Source: Spirochaeta sp.
Lineage (GTDB): Bacteria > Spirochaetota > Spirochaetia > UBA9216
Reading direction: 5' to 3'
Assembly (NCBI GenBank): GCA_003454605.1
Contig: DMKD01000376.1
Coordinates: 1-7,357, forward strand
DNA: 7,357 nucleotides
The stretch's first letter is position 1, and every line of letters starts with the position of its first letter. Both the position numbers and the translations under genes were made by a program. Positions 7,010 to 7,357 of the stretch are shown piece after piece. Below the pieces are notes generated by a model that was not told the DNA's origin, made no database searches, and saw only the letters and a list, made by a program, of their open reading frames with translations.

Positions 7010-7357
7010 CTATTCCCAAGTTAATAAAGTATTTGCTGTGCTCACGTCAAGAGCAGCAAGGCCGTAGTCGCCCGAGAGGTAGAGGGTGCTGCCCTGCCAG
7101 TCTAATCCTGTGATACCGCCTTCATTCAGCAGTCCGTCAGCAGGAAGTCCTTCGTTGAATGCAATCTCTGCGGTAGCGTCGGTAGCATTGTTGATTACAA
7201 TGAGCTTCAGGGCTGTCACAGCAGCTGTATAATAGGCACTGCACTGCAGCAGTTCAATGCGCTCACCGGCAGCATATGTGTTTTTTGCGATCATGTCTGC
7301 TACATTTGATTCGATTGTCATCTTGAACAAGCCTCTATCTGTGCCGACATAGAGATT
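7010..7357 (-). CDS. Beta-propeller-like repeat protein, C-terminal part (5' end outside window)
   Basis: The frame stays open to the right edge (115 codons visible plus TAA at 7010-7012). The reading begins NLYVGTDRGLFKMTIE and ends GSTLYLSGDYGLAALDV, then STANTLLTWE. Both LY(V/L)-x-x-D-x-GL strings are the inner-strand pattern of propeller blades in WD40/YVTN or two-component-regulator propellers. They are about 90 residues apart, so the intervening part (ITGLDWQGS and a less regular strand region) is longer than one standard blade. The true start lies outside the window. TTG 7330 inside the frame is not a start, because good propeller sequence continues upstream of it. Propellers mostly serve as binding or scaffold modules, and the partner and location are unknown without the N-terminus. 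The gene converges on the outer-membrane protein gene, each with its own terminator. Confidence 0.72.
   Translation of the reverse strand, partial: NLYVGTDRGLFKMTIESNVADMIAKNTYAAGERIELLQCSAYYTAAVTALKLIVINNATDATAEIAFNEGLPADGLLNEGGITGLDWQGSTLYLSGDYGLAALDVSTANTLLTWE

Noticed and set aside
7010..7330. Complete 106-residue protein starting at TTG 7330
   Set aside because: The same frame continues to the window edge with good propeller sequence (NLYVGTDRG), so the gene is cut by the window.

Overview
This is a chromosomal housekeeping window from a bacterium that appears to be Gram-negative, of moderate GC (low-to-mid 40s % by eye). One product has a signal peptide and a C-terminal phenylalanine of the outer-membrane-barrel type. 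The cupin plus AMP-ligase pair and the style of the barrel protein are most reminiscent of Spirochaetota, but that assignment is inference from protein style, not from a marker gene. I see no RNA genes, insertion sequences, CRISPR arrays or phage genes.

Layout, left to right. (1) 1-1734, + strand: the end of a cupin-domain protein, then an acyl-CoA synthetase (AMP-binding) gene that is broken at about 711-719. The segment that should carry the ATP-binding P-loop motif is missing and the frame shifts. (2) 1777-1811: a bidirectional terminator between convergent genes. (3) 1835-3452, - strand: fabH (3-oxoacyl-ACP synthase III) with its own promoter, preceded by a gamma-carbonic-anhydrase-like protein. 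(4) 3453-3506: a short AT-rich divergent promoter region. (5) 3507-6835, + strand: an AI-2E/PerM family membrane protein, trpS (tryptophanyl-tRNA synthetase), and a secreted, probably outer-membrane, protein of unknown function, closed by a strong terminator at 6866-6893. (6) 6949-7357, - strand: a terminator and the C-terminal part of a beta-propeller-like protein that runs off the right edge.

Two genes concern acyl chains: fabH starts type II fatty acid synthesis, and the broken ligase would have activated free fatty acids to acyl-CoA. The other genes look like unrelated neighbours. I find no convincing new multi-gene system. The points most worth a second look are the clean deletion in the ligase, an inverted repeat exactly filling the spacer of the fabH promoter, a probable leaderless trpS transcript, and the unassigned envelope protein.
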